Below, one piece after another: positions 22,601 through 28,752 of a stretch of 29,085 bases of DNA. The stretch spans positions 1 through 29,085 of IMG/VR virus record IMGVR_UViG_3300017971_000650. One strand, written 5' to 3'. This DNA comes from a virus. The notes under the pieces are model-generated. The model was given only the letters and a program-made list of their open reading frames with translations. It was not told where the DNA came from and did no database searches. The translations under genes were made by a program, and so were the position numbers. Each line of letters opens with the position of its first letter. Position 1 is the first letter of the stretch.

Positions 22601-22703
22601 GATAATAGCGGCTATGAAACAGATCCCCGTAGTGCTAGATATGCACAAAGTGAGAGAAGCAGATGAACGTCTAGATATTATCGAACAGACGGAAGGGATA
22701 TGA
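19671..22703 (+). CDS. Tape measure protein
   Basis: 1010 residues, setting tail length; at about 1.5 A per residue this implies a tail near 150 nm. Residues 1-140 are coiled coil. A hydrophobic segment (AIAGGIVAAVAVA) precedes the conserved TP901-type minor-tail core, with FAEFSEGQANVQTLL, DLGTAVDGLTSVLNAYGLS and TYAILTKQGIRTQESTTAIKNLM (about residues 180-400). A Lys-Pro linker near 661 leads to a long charged coiled coil. A second hydrophobic region (QAIIGTANAVIN; GPIMAGVAGALGGIQIATIA) is found near 860-900, followed by FAEGGKVQPGSEMPGMPTTGDN, typical of tape measure C-termini. Confidence 0.92.
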   Translation: MASTKKILTFRVQVEGVSKEAQEIVKIDQALSALNEERKESQALYKKGKINEEQHLKNLTTIKSKTKDLQVQKSNLNKTERLSAQAFTASAGSMEALRRRTAQLRAEANQLNTSTAEGRRRMTELRKEIIANTKQIRDYDRSISGSKTLVGEYSKGAVQAFKAIAGGIVAAVAVARTFQRLIGGGIKGFAEFSEGQANVQTLLDANNRALGGQTIRLIRDYGLAVADTNKALFDAVSAGVPAAESAEFLRKATVLAKGGVTDLGTAVDGLTSVLNAYGLSYEETDRVAAAFFSAQKFGKTTVAELSAEIGKVAPVANQLDVTYQELLSTYAILTKQGIRTQESTTAIKNLMVGVLKPTKQAAEVFDKLGIAYGAANVKQAGFGNVLKDVAEAVESGNAEVAQLFPNIRALVGAGALGTRQLKEYDEILQTVNKDWGEGSSLSRAFETQMNELSTTMNRIKEGFKTARFAIGEFFEPLIKGFADAVFPIEKTSEALIRQQANINNLVGAATNLNTSEEVRLDLIKSIQEEYPDFIKNIDAEKVSNEELKTALASTNEEYEKRIRLAVIEELYKDQAEAIAESVQEERNLTRQLEFQEEILRKNADGTLERNAATTAQVNAAIIQTQRLPGLIKKEQDARADLKNEIQETIKLLGDLKLLEEKPKPKPKPKPGGGGGTEGETEDEKKARIKAEIALEKARATLEIDIEKARIAAIEDLEIQAQANETLRYNTRVAELYSILELHPELQKQINEALLAEEELYQANTLEIFRRYETQRTEEQQKQDQERKKSDDAIRDAKIKNAQQYTQMAGQAVQAFSNLFAAAKAKELSAVGDNEEKRLEIEKKYAKKERNIAYIQAIIGTANAVINALQTKPFLPMGPIMAGVAGALGGIQIATIARQKFAEGGKVQPGSEMPGMPTTGDNTLALVKPGEVILNRGQQLQLGGAETFRKIGVPGFASGGIVPAPDTSRLDLPDISSQIIAAMKQIPVVLDMHKVREADERLDIIEQTEGI
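21654..21677 (+). repeat. CCGAAG tandem repeat (Lys-Pro linker)
   Basis: Four copies of CCGAAG encode a KPKPKPK linker inside the tape measure gene, followed by a Gly-rich turn. It separates the conserved N-terminal core from the C-terminal coiled coil. Short tandem units like this can change copy number by slippage and so slightly alter tail length. Confidence 0.85.
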
Positions 22704-22954
22704 TAAATATCAGATTAAAAACAGCCGAGGCTCTGAAAGCTGATCTGGATCTCCCCGAGGAAGTTACAGAAACTCTCTTCGATATGGGAGTAATTTCAGA
22801 GCGTGGGGCAAGGGATCTTCTAATCAGAAACGAGTACAAAAACAGGATAAACTTCCGCAGGAAAACCGATGTAAAGATCTTTTTGGCCGATAGATATTGC
22901 GTATCATTTTCGGCTGTTGATAAGATCGTAGCCGGAATTTCGGACAAAATATAA
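22700..22954 (+). CDS. Small HTH-like protein
   Basis: 84 residues. The C-terminal part (RRKTDVKIFLADRYCVSFSAVDKIVAG, about residues 52-78) has the spacing of a helix-turn-helix, resembling phage regulators in which xxYxVSxxxVxKIV forms the recognition helix. The N-terminal half is helical and acidic. It overlaps the tape measure gene (ATGA) and is followed by a 198-base gap with a perfect inverted repeat, a possible target site. A structural role cannot be excluded. Family not recognised. Confidence 0.5.
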   Translation: MINIRLKTAEALKADLDLPEEVTETLFDMGVISERGARDLLIRNEYKNRINFRRKTDVKIFLADRYCVSFSAVDKIVAGISDKI

Positions 22955-22963
22955 CAAATAATC

Positions 22964-22983
22964 ATATCTATAAATATAGATAT
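22964..22983. repeat. Perfect 9-bp inverted repeat
   Basis: ATATCTATA and TATAGATAT are exact reverse complements separated by AA. The AT-rich dyad lies ten bases after the HTH-like gene and could be an operator. As RNA it would form a weak hairpin, and no U-run follows, so it is not a typical terminator. Confidence 0.6.
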
Positions 22984-23139
22984 TCTAGCCGTATAACTAC
23001 CTCGCCCATAGCCGTTTAGTCGTACTACCTCTGACCTGTATTACTATACCCCAGAAGCCTTAAAATCGCTGTATCAAGCTAAAAACAGCATCATTCAGGA
23101 AATGTAAAATATTTGAGATTTCCGTATTGATTCTTACAA

Positions 23140-23147
23140 TAGCTTTG
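23140..23147 (+). promoter_or_regulatory. Possible -7 box for the head genes
   Basis: TAGCTTTG fits the Bacteroidetes TAnnTTTG -7 consensus exactly and ends five bases before ATG 23153, which would give a leaderless or nearly leaderless message. The nearest TTTG upstream (23112-23115) is 24 bases away, longer than the usual 19-21, so the call is tentative. Confidence 0.3.
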
Positions 23148-23152
23148 TATTT

Positions 23153-23413
23153 ATGGACAAGAATGATATTCTTAAGCTGATCGAAGATCTATTCGATAGC
23201 ACTACTTTAGATGTAGCAGATTATTGTTTTCGGATATATAGAGACAACGGGAATTATGAACTACATATCCATAATCGTCTAGAGAAGCCTCAGGATGAAT
23301 TGGTAGAAATCCCTGAGCTCAGCGAGATTATAAATGCTGTATCTTCAGAATGGACAGTAAAGAAATTCGCAGGAACTCACCCCGCTCCCGGTCTAGAAAT
23401 AATCATAAAATAA
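23153..23413 (+). CDS. Hypothetical protein upstream of the prohead protease
   Basis: 86 residues, acidic at the start (MDKNDILKLIEDLFDSTTLDVADYCF), with a mixed strand/helix body ending PAPGLEIIIK. No family is recognised. It begins the head module, 5 bases before the protease gene, and could be a small assembly factor. The start is ATG 23153 with no Shine-Dalgarno site, consistent with a very short leader. Confidence 0.5.
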   Translation: MDKNDILKLIEDLFDSTTLDVADYCFRIYRDNGNYELHIHNRLEKPQDELVEIPELSEIINAVSSEWTVKKFAGTHPAPGLEIIIK

Positions 23414-23418
23414 ATAGC

Positions 23419-24600
23419 ATGAAATTATTTGCTAGCGATCCATTATATCAGCAGACCTTTGAAGAGGTAAATCGTGATGAGGGAATAATCCGGGGGGTAA
23501 AGGTATGCTCAGAAGGTCCAGCCAGAGGTCATGGCGTATTCCTTAATAAAGACTTTATCCGGGGAGTTGCCCGAGAAGGAAGATCCCAAAAAGTAGGTGT
23601 TAAGGCTAGATTCGGGCATCCGAATATGTGCAGTACCGCCCTCGGGACTTATATCGGAAGATACAAGAACTATCGTACCGTTGAAGTGCCTGACGAGGCT
23701 TTTGAAGATCTTTACTATAAAGGAGAGCCGAAGAGAACAGGTATGAGGCTTCATACGATTGCCGATCTCCACTTAGATGAAACAGCTAAGAACCTTCCGA
23801 AGCTAGGGAACGCATGGGACTACGTTTTGAGTATGGCCGAGAATAATCCTGATATGTTCGGAAATTCTATAGTATTTCGCCCGGGAGAGGATAAGATTCA
23901 TAGATGGAAAGATGATCAAGGAGTAGAACAGCAACGCAGGGATGCTACGCTCGAGGCTCTCTTGGCTACCGATCTTGTAGATAATCCTGCGGCTACAGAA
24001 GGACTATTCGAGCAGTTTGGAGAGGATGAACTCGTTTTACAGGTTACATCCTTCTTGGATCAAAACCCGAGGATCTATGATCTGGCGGTTAATCACCCGG
24101 ATGTAGTAGAATCGTTTTTAAATAAATATCAGGAATATAAACACCAAAAACAATCAGAAATGGAAACTACGCAACAGACTGAGAATAAGGGACTTACAGC
24201 CCTTTTCGAGGATCTAAAATCATTTATTGCCGACACCTTCCGCAAGGGAGAAGAGGCCGAACCGGAGATCCCGGCAGAAGTTACAGAAAGGCTTAACGCC
24301 TTCGATACCCTCTTGAATGATCTTCCCGAGGCTCCCGAGATCCCGGAAGAGATGCAAACTGCCGTAGAAGATCTAGCGGCCGCAAACGAAAGGATCTCTG
24401 AACTCGAAGGACAGATTTCGGAATTTAGTTCTCGGGTACTCGAACTCGAAGGAAGGATCACAAAAGAGAACGCCAAAGGTACTGCTGTTGCAGGGTTGGA
24501 AGGAGCAGAAGATCCAGACGAAAATCTCAGCGAAGAGAAGAAGATGCTTCTTGCTGATCTTAAGAAACTCCGGGGCGAATTTGATACGCCTCACGAATAA
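23419..24600 (+). CDS. Prohead protease with C-terminal scaffold domain
   Basis: 393 residues from ATG 23419. The N-terminal part (about 1-210) looks like a phage prohead protease. KARFGHPNMC supplies a conserved His67, TIADLHLDETAKNLPKLGNAWDYVLSMAENNPDMFGNSIVF supplies Ser150, and LEALLATDLVDNPAAT follows as in related enzymes. From about 248 onward the sequence is acidic coiled coil (NERISELEGQISEFSSRVLELEG), typical of scaffolding proteins. The protein likely shapes the procapsid and then cleaves scaffold and capsid parts. A conserved initiation element inside the gene suggests that the scaffold is also made alone. Confidence 0.8.
   Translation: MKLFASDPLYQQTFEEVNRDEGIIRGVKVCSEGPARGHGVFLNKDFIRGVAREGRSQKVGVKARFGHPNMCSTALGTYIGRYKNYRTVEVPDEAFEDLYYKGEPKRTGMRLHTIADLHLDETAKNLPKLGNAWDYVLSMAENNPDMFGNSIVFRPGEDKIHRWKDDQGVEQQRRDATLEALLATDLVDNPAATEGLFEQFGEDELVLQVTSFLDQNPRIYDLAVNHPDVVESFLNKYQEYKHQKQSEMETTQQTENKGLTALFEDLKSFIADTFRKGEEAEPEIPAEVTERLNAFDTLLNDLPEAPEIPEEMQTAVEDLAAANERISELEGQISEFSSRVLELEGRITKENAKGTAVAGLEGAEDPDENLSEEKKMLLADLKKLRGEFDTPHE
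24137..24162 (+). promoter_or_regulatory. Internal translation initiation element (scaffold)
   Basis: A copy of the capsid initiation element inside coding sequence: 16 of 16 bases identical to 24615-24630, with the same 23-base distance to ATG. The residues it encodes (YKHQKQSE) fall at the junction between protease and scaffold domains, where an internal start would be expected. Confidence 0.5.
24160..24600 (+). CDS. Nested in-frame scaffold protein
   Basis: An internal ATG at 24160, codon 248 of the protease gene, opens a 146-residue frame (METTQQTENKGL...) that matches the whole scaffold domain. The 16 bases ATAAACACCAAAAACA at 24137-24152 are identical to those at 24615-24630 before the major capsid start, and both lie 23 bases ahead of their ATG. 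This points to independent translation of the scaffold, like Nu3 inside lambda C. The rival view is a coincidence of Lys/Gln/His codons. Confidence 0.55.
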   Translation: METTQQTENKGLTALFEDLKSFIADTFRKGEEAEPEIPAEVTERLNAFDTLLNDLPEAPEIPEEMQTAVEDLAAANERISELEGQISEFSSRVLELEGRITKENAKGTAVAGLEGAEDPDENLSEEKKMLLADLKKLRGEFDTPHE

Positions 24601-24614
24601 TCAATATATTTTTA

Positions 24615-24640
24615 ATAAACACCAAAAACAGATCAAAATG
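24615..24640 (+). promoter_or_regulatory. Translation initiation element of the capsid gene
   Basis: ATAAACACCAAAAACA (24615-24630) is followed by GATCAAAATG. It recurs before the nested scaffold start and, in its 3' part, before the gene at 13732. It supports ATG 24638 as the true capsid start although the next in-frame Met (24740) would avoid the hydrophobic leader. Confidence 0.55.
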
Positions 24641-26068
24641 AAACGTGCACTTTTATTCGCATTCAGGGCAGGACTCTTCGTACTGTTCGTTATCTCTCTG
24701 ATCGTCCCGGATGTATTTGCTGATCCCGGAACGATTGCTATGTCTACCTTTATTACTACCTCTATCACATGGGGCGGTAAGGAAACGCTCGACTATTTTC
24801 TGAGACCTATGTTCATTGGGAAGTCTCCGCTCGAGACTCAGGGCATAAGGATTATTCCGAATGTAGTATCCGGTCAAAAACTTAATTACTTCGGTGCGGC
24901 AAGTAAATTGCTGAAAGCCTACGCAAAGGGATTTTCAGCCGCCTCTGGAACGACTTACACTCAGAGGACTCTTACCACCTACAGGATGAAAGCCGAGGCC
25001 GCAGACGACGCTCTGGACTTCTATCAGACTGTATTCGAGTCCGGGTTAAGGAAGGATGATTGGAATAACCTTGACGATACGATGCTTAAGAACATCATAA
25101 TCGAGATCTACGCTAACGCTGTAGCCTCGGATGTGTACCGTCAATTCTGGCTCAATAACGATGATAAGGAGACCGTAAGTTCGGGAGTAATTTCCGGGAC
25201 AGCCGATGCAGATTATAATGCCTTCGATGGTATGTGGAAACTTCTTATGTCGAATGCTGCTACTTCTCCTTCAGATACTCAGATCTTCCGTCATACCGTA
25301 ACCGATGGAGCCGTAGCACAGGTCAATACTGTTACCCTTACGGGAACTGCCGGGACTGCTAACGTAACCGTTGGTGGAGTAAATTACTTGGCTACCTTCG
25401 ATACGAGCATTGCGGTTACTTCTGCCGCCTTTGTAGCTCTTCATGCGGCTGCTCTTGCTTTAAGAGAGATAACCCTGACAGGAACGACTACGCTTGTATT
25501 CACTTCTGCCGTACCGGGACAGCCAATACCTACGCCTACGGTTACTAATGTTACCGGGAACTTGGATGGGAGTAATGCCGCTACGACAGCGAATACCGCT
25601 CCTGCCGCTCTCGCTTCCGGAGAGTCCGAAGATATTTTCTTGGCTCTCCATGTAGGAGCAGATAAGGTTCTGAAACAACTTCCTGCAAATCAGAAAGTCT
25701 TTCTCGTATCGGATCTCGTCCTCGAGAATTACATGACCTATCTTGAGAGCCTCGGTACGGAACGTGCTCAGGTACTCTTAGAGAACGGACAGAGTTTCTA
25801 CACATACCGGGGTATTCCCATTATCGGTATGGGTTGGGATGTGCATCTCGATGCCGACTTCCCACACGCTAGCGGATCTCTCTACGCTTATCCTCATAGG
25901 GTCATATATACCTCCATTGATAACTTGGTTCTCGGGATAGATTCAGCGAATCAGTTTACCGAGACTAAGATGTGGTACAACCCGGATCAGGAAGAGAATC
26001 GCTTTCGCTCTAAGTTAGTGATGGGAGTACAGTATGTTCATAACAAGCTGACTGCGGTTGCCTATTAG
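24638..26068 (+). CDS. Major capsid protein with signal-like leader and inserted domain
   Basis: 476 residues. From about residue 44 (WGGKETLDYFLRPMFIG...YTQRTLTTYRMKAEAADDALDFYQTVFESG) the sequence fits capsid proteins of the HK97-fold type seen in Bacteroidetes phages, and it follows protease and scaffold as expected. Residues 1-28 (MKRALLFAFRAGLFVLFVIS...DVFA) look like a Sec signal peptide with an Ala-x-Ala-like end, odd for a capsid protein. Residues about 225-325 form a Thr/Val/Ala-rich Ig-like insertion (VTLTGTAGTANVTVGGVNYLATF) of a kind seen as a surface domain in phage structural proteins. The C-terminal part (YTYRGIPIIGMGWD...RVIYTSIDNLVLG) is typical of capsid P-domains. Confidence 0.75.
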   Translation: MKRALLFAFRAGLFVLFVISLIVPDVFADPGTIAMSTFITTSITWGGKETLDYFLRPMFIGKSPLETQGIRIIPNVVSGQKLNYFGAASKLLKAYAKGFSAASGTTYTQRTLTTYRMKAEAADDALDFYQTVFESGLRKDDWNNLDDTMLKNIIIEIYANAVASDVYRQFWLNNDDKETVSSGVISGTADADYNAFDGMWKLLMSNAATSPSDTQIFRHTVTDGAVAQVNTVTLTGTAGTANVTVGGVNYLATFDTSIAVTSAAFVALHAAALALREITLTGTTTLVFTSAVPGQPIPTPTVTNVTGNLDGSNAATTANTAPAALASGESEDIFLALHVGADKVLKQLPANQKVFLVSDLVLENYMTYLESLGTERAQVLLENGQSFYTYRGIPIIGMGWDVHLDADFPHASGSLYAYPHRVIYTSIDNLVLGIDSANQFTETKMWYNPDQEENRFRSKLVMGVQYVHNKLTAVAY

Positions 26069-26109
26069 GCAATCGTAGTTTTGCTCTCTAAATATCGGAG
26101 GACACTACT

Positions 26110-26766
26110 ATGAAAAACATTAGAAATCTAATTATCAGCTTTGCCGCTATTATCGTCTTTACGGTAGTTCTGGCAATGATACAGGCCGAGGCAGGGGTTA
26201 TCGGGGCATTCGCCATAGCCGCCTTTACGAAATCCTGTACTAAGAACGTTGGGGGCAACTCTGCGGTCTATGTTACGGAAGCCGCTAATATCAATGCCGT
26301 TACGGTTACTTCCGGGGAGATCTCAGCACTAACGATGGACTCCGGTAAGACATTCCATGAAGTACAAACGGATCTTGACAGTATTATTCATACGCAGGAA
26401 GGAGCAGGGAACTCTAGCAATATAGGTTATACGCATAGAGTGGAGATGGGATTCGCCAAGCCGAGTACAACCTTAAATACTCTCCGGGACTCTCTCGCTG
26501 ACGCTTCTCCATGCGGTATTCTTGCTATCGTTACAGATGGTAATGGTACTTCATGGCTTGTAGGCTATAACGAAACAGACGGGTATAACAGAGCCTTGCG
26601 GTTGGTACAGGACAATATGGCCTCGGGTGCAGAGCCTAACGAGGATGATGCTCAAAGAGTATCTATCGCCCTCGAGTGTATTAACGGATACCTGTCCCTG
26701 CCTTTTGATTCTACTGTAGGAGCTACTATAACGGGTGGTACAGCGACCTTCATAACTTACGCTTAA
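26110..26766 (+). CDS. Virion structural protein with signal-like leader
   Basis: 218 residues. The start is fixed by GGAGGACACTACT just before ATG 26110, a rare good Shine-Dalgarno site here. Residues 1-28 (KNIRNLIISFAAIIVFTVVLAMIQAEA) are a hydrophobic leader that could be cleaved after Ala28, the same length as in the capsid protein. The rest contains SPCGILAIVTDGNGTSWLVGYNETDGYNRALRLVQD, a segment style I know from abundant structural proteins of Bacteroidetes phages. It may be a decoration or second coat protein; a tail-tube protein is less likely by position. Confidence 0.6.
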   Translation: MKNIRNLIISFAAIIVFTVVLAMIQAEAGVIGAFAIAAFTKSCTKNVGGNSAVYVTEAANINAVTVTSGEISALTMDSGKTFHEVQTDLDSIIHTQEGAGNSSNIGYTHRVEMGFAKPSTTLNTLRDSLADASPCGILAIVTDGNGTSWLVGYNETDGYNRALRLVQDNMASGAEPNEDDAQRVSIALECINGYLSLPFDSTVGATITGGTATFITYA

Positions 26767-26945
26767 TGCCCGTAAAGAAGCTCAAGATTGCTTCCGGCTA
26801 TAAGGGATCTAGCGTAACTGTTAAGAAGGGATCAAGGATGTTTAGAGTCAATCTGGATGATGCCACCCAATCACAGTTGAAAATCCTTTACGATCTCGGG
26901 CATCCCTCAGTAGTTCCGGATACGAAAAGCAAGAGCAGTAAATAA
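26766..26945 (+). CDS. Small basic head-module protein (59 aa)
   Basis: A 59-residue frame (MPVKKLKIASGYKGSSVTVKK...KSSK) starts in a TAATG fusion with the previous stop. The sequence is Lys-rich at both ends, with a core (SRMFRVNLDDATQSQLKILYDLGHPSVV) that resembles small phage proteins placed next to capsid genes. It ends directly before an intrinsic terminator. Probably a minor head or completion protein. Function unknown. Confidence 0.6.
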   Translation: MPVKKLKIASGYKGSSVTVKKGSRMFRVNLDDATQSQLKILYDLGHPSVVPDTKSKSSK

Positions 26946-26950
26946 TAACG

Positions 26951-26983
26951 AAGGGTGGACTAAACGGTTCACCCTTTATTTTT
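26951..26983 (+). terminator. Intrinsic terminator after the capsid operon
   Basis: AAGGGTGGAC (26951-26960) pairs with GTTCACCCTT (26967-26976), ten positions with one G-U pair, leaving a six-base loop. A T-rich run TATTTTT (26977-26983) follows. It separates the abundant capsid transcripts from the portal and adaptor genes, which may need lower expression through partial read-through. Confidence 0.85.
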
Positions 26984-26993
26984 AATAAGAGTT

Positions 26994-28256
26994 ATGAAGA
27001 CTGATAAAGATATACACGCTCATCTGATCTCTCTCTCTGAGCCGGAGATAAAGCCGTACTCGGATATACGTAATTTTGGTACTTCCGATTTTATCCCTTT
27101 CGGTGCTGATAATATGTTTCCGCAGGCTCTCGCCCTCTTCTGCCGCACCTCTCCGAATCATAGAGGTATCTTGAACTCGAAGCATACCTATTTTATGGGA
27201 GACGGACTAACTACCGAAGATCAATCTTTTTTGGATCTTCTTGACGATATAAACTATCAGGGAGAATCCATTGAGAAGTTTCTCGAAAAGATAGATACTG
27301 ACTACGGGATGTTTGGTAACGGATATTGGGAATTGATTACAGATAGGAACAGATCGTTTTTATGGTTCAATCATATAGATGCTACGAAGGTCAGGCTAGA
27401 GAAAGGACAGGAGCGAGTAATATTACACCCTGATTGGTCGAAGGATACCGGGAAGTATGACAAGTACAGGAAGTATTTGCCCGTATATCCTCAGTTCGAG
27501 CCTGATCCGGGCGTAGAGGATTTTCCTGCCTATCGCTCCGTATATCACCAAAAGAAGTACGAACCGGAATTTGTTTACTATGGAGTGCCTCAGTACCTCT
27601 CTTCAAAGGACAGTATTCAGATAGATCTTAAGACGAATAAATGGAATCTATCGAGGCTCAAAAACTCCTTCCGGGTATCAGGTATTTTGGTCGTTCCCGT
27701 AAAAGATCCTCAGGAGTCGAAAGACGTAATGAACTATATCAAAAAGAACTATACGGGAGAGGACAATCAGGCAAAACTTCTCACGATTACCAAAGGGAGA
27801 GCTACAGAGAATCAGAAAGCGGAACAGGCTCAGCTTATAGAGACTAAGCAACATGACGAGGGATCTTGGATAAAATTACATGAGCAGAGCCTTGCCGATC
27901 TTATAGTCTCTCACCAATGGTTCAGAACTCTTACGGGGATAGCTGACAATACGGGATTCGATACTCAGAGGATCTTGAATGAATACGAGGTCGCTAAGAA
28001 TACCGTAATCAATAACCGACAGAAGGAATATATCGAAATAATTTCTGAACTCTATAGGGATGTTATCGGCTTGGATGTACCGGAAGATTTTAAATTTATT
28101 AACAGACCTCCGCTCGATACTGATAATTACAAATACGTATGGGAACTCCGGCAGGAGAAAGGTCTGGACTTCGATGAGAACGATCCTGCACAACAGATAA
28201 TAGTAATGCCAAACCAATCAAGATCTAGAAACGATGGCTCTAATAACAGCGGATGA
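26994..28256 (+). CDS. Portal protein
   Basis: 420 residues. The N-terminal FGTSDFIPFGADNMFPQALALFCRTSPNHRGILNSKHTYFMGDG is characteristic of portal proteins from Bacteroidetes phages (PFG.DN.FP....P.H..IL..K...G.G). It is followed by a stem/wing region (FLEKIDTDYGMFGNGYWELI) and a helical clip and crown part (WFRTLTGIADNTGFDTQRILNEYEVAKNTVINNRQKEY). Twelve copies would form the channel for packaging by TerL and the docking point for the neck. It overlaps the adaptor gene by 23 bases. Unusually, it lies after the capsid gene and nearly 17 kb from terL. Confidence 0.8.
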   Translation: MKTDKDIHAHLISLSEPEIKPYSDIRNFGTSDFIPFGADNMFPQALALFCRTSPNHRGILNSKHTYFMGDGLTTEDQSFLDLLDDINYQGESIEKFLEKIDTDYGMFGNGYWELITDRNRSFLWFNHIDATKVRLEKGQERVILHPDWSKDTGKYDKYRKYLPVYPQFEPDPGVEDFPAYRSVYHQKKYEPEFVYYGVPQYLSSKDSIQIDLKTNKWNLSRLKNSFRVSGILVVPVKDPQESKDVMNYIKKNYTGEDNQAKLLTITKGRATENQKAEQAQLIETKQHDEGSWIKLHEQSLADLIVSHQWFRTLTGIADNTGFDTQRILNEYEVAKNTVINNRQKEYIEIISELYRDVIGLDVPEDFKFINRPPLDTDNYKYVWELRQEKGLDFDENDPAQQIIVMPNQSRSRNDGSNNSG

Positions 28257-28752
28257 AATAATCGGACAGGCTTTCTCTCGGGATGTTTCTACAGAGAAGA
28301 TCAAGAGTAACATAATTGAAGCGGTACAGCTACGGCATATCCTTCCTATAGTGGGCGAGGACTTCTATGATGCTATCGTAGCCGCTCCCTCTTCCTATAC
28401 GGCTATAGTAGATCTCATTAAGCCTGCCCTTGCTTATTTCGTGAAATATTACGTACTTCCCGAAATCTATGTAGAGGTATCTACGACGGGAGTAAATGTA
28501 CTGACGGGGCAGAATAGATCCAGAGCATCCGAAGGAGAGTTAAACGACCTTCGTAATACTACGCTAGATATGGCCTTTGCTAGTATCCGAAGACTAAGTA
28601 AATATCTGGATGATAACTCTGATTCATACTCTCTCTATTATAAAGCCAAGAACGCTGACGAGACTATAAAAATAGCCGGGGGAATAATCTTTGAAGATCC
28701 TGACCTCGATTCTGACGATGACGACTATACTCAAGATCTTAAATACTACTAA
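28234..28752 (+). CDS. Head-tail adaptor-like protein
   Basis: 172 residues, mainly helical, starting ITADEIIGQAFSRDVSTEKIKSNIIEAVQLRHILPIVGEDFYDAI, the layout of the small adaptor proteins (gp6-like; DUF6712-like in Bacteroidetes phages) that bind below the portal. The tail is strongly acidic (EDPDLDSDDDDYTQD). It overlaps the portal gene by 23 bases and ends in a TAATG fusion with the next gene. Head completion or neck role inferred from sequence style and position. Confidence 0.65.
   Translation: MALITADEIIGQAFSRDVSTEKIKSNIIEAVQLRHILPIVGEDFYDAIVAAPSSYTAIVDLIKPALAYFVKYYVLPEIYVEVSTTGVNVLTGQNRSRASEGELNDLRNTTLDMAFASIRRLSKYLDDNSDSYSLYYKAKNADETIKIAGGIIFEDPDLDSDDDDYTQDLKYY

Larger units (their letters stand above)
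22955..23152 (+). other. Intergenic region between tail and head genes
   Basis: A 198-base gap without a convincing gene on either strand. It contains the 9-bp inverted repeat at 22964-22983, a weaker 5-bp stem (GCTGT 23068-23072 with ACAGC further on) and a promoter-like TAGCTTTG at 23140-23147. No T-tract follows the inverted repeat, so termination here is doubtful. It probably carries control signals for the head module. Confidence 0.5.

Noticed and set aside
22964-22983. Inverted repeat as a terminator of the tail operon
   Set aside because: The stem is entirely A-T except for one C-G pair, and no T-tract follows.
22955-23152. tRNA or other conserved RNA gene
   Set aside because: No acceptor, anticodon or T-arm pattern can be arranged in this gap.
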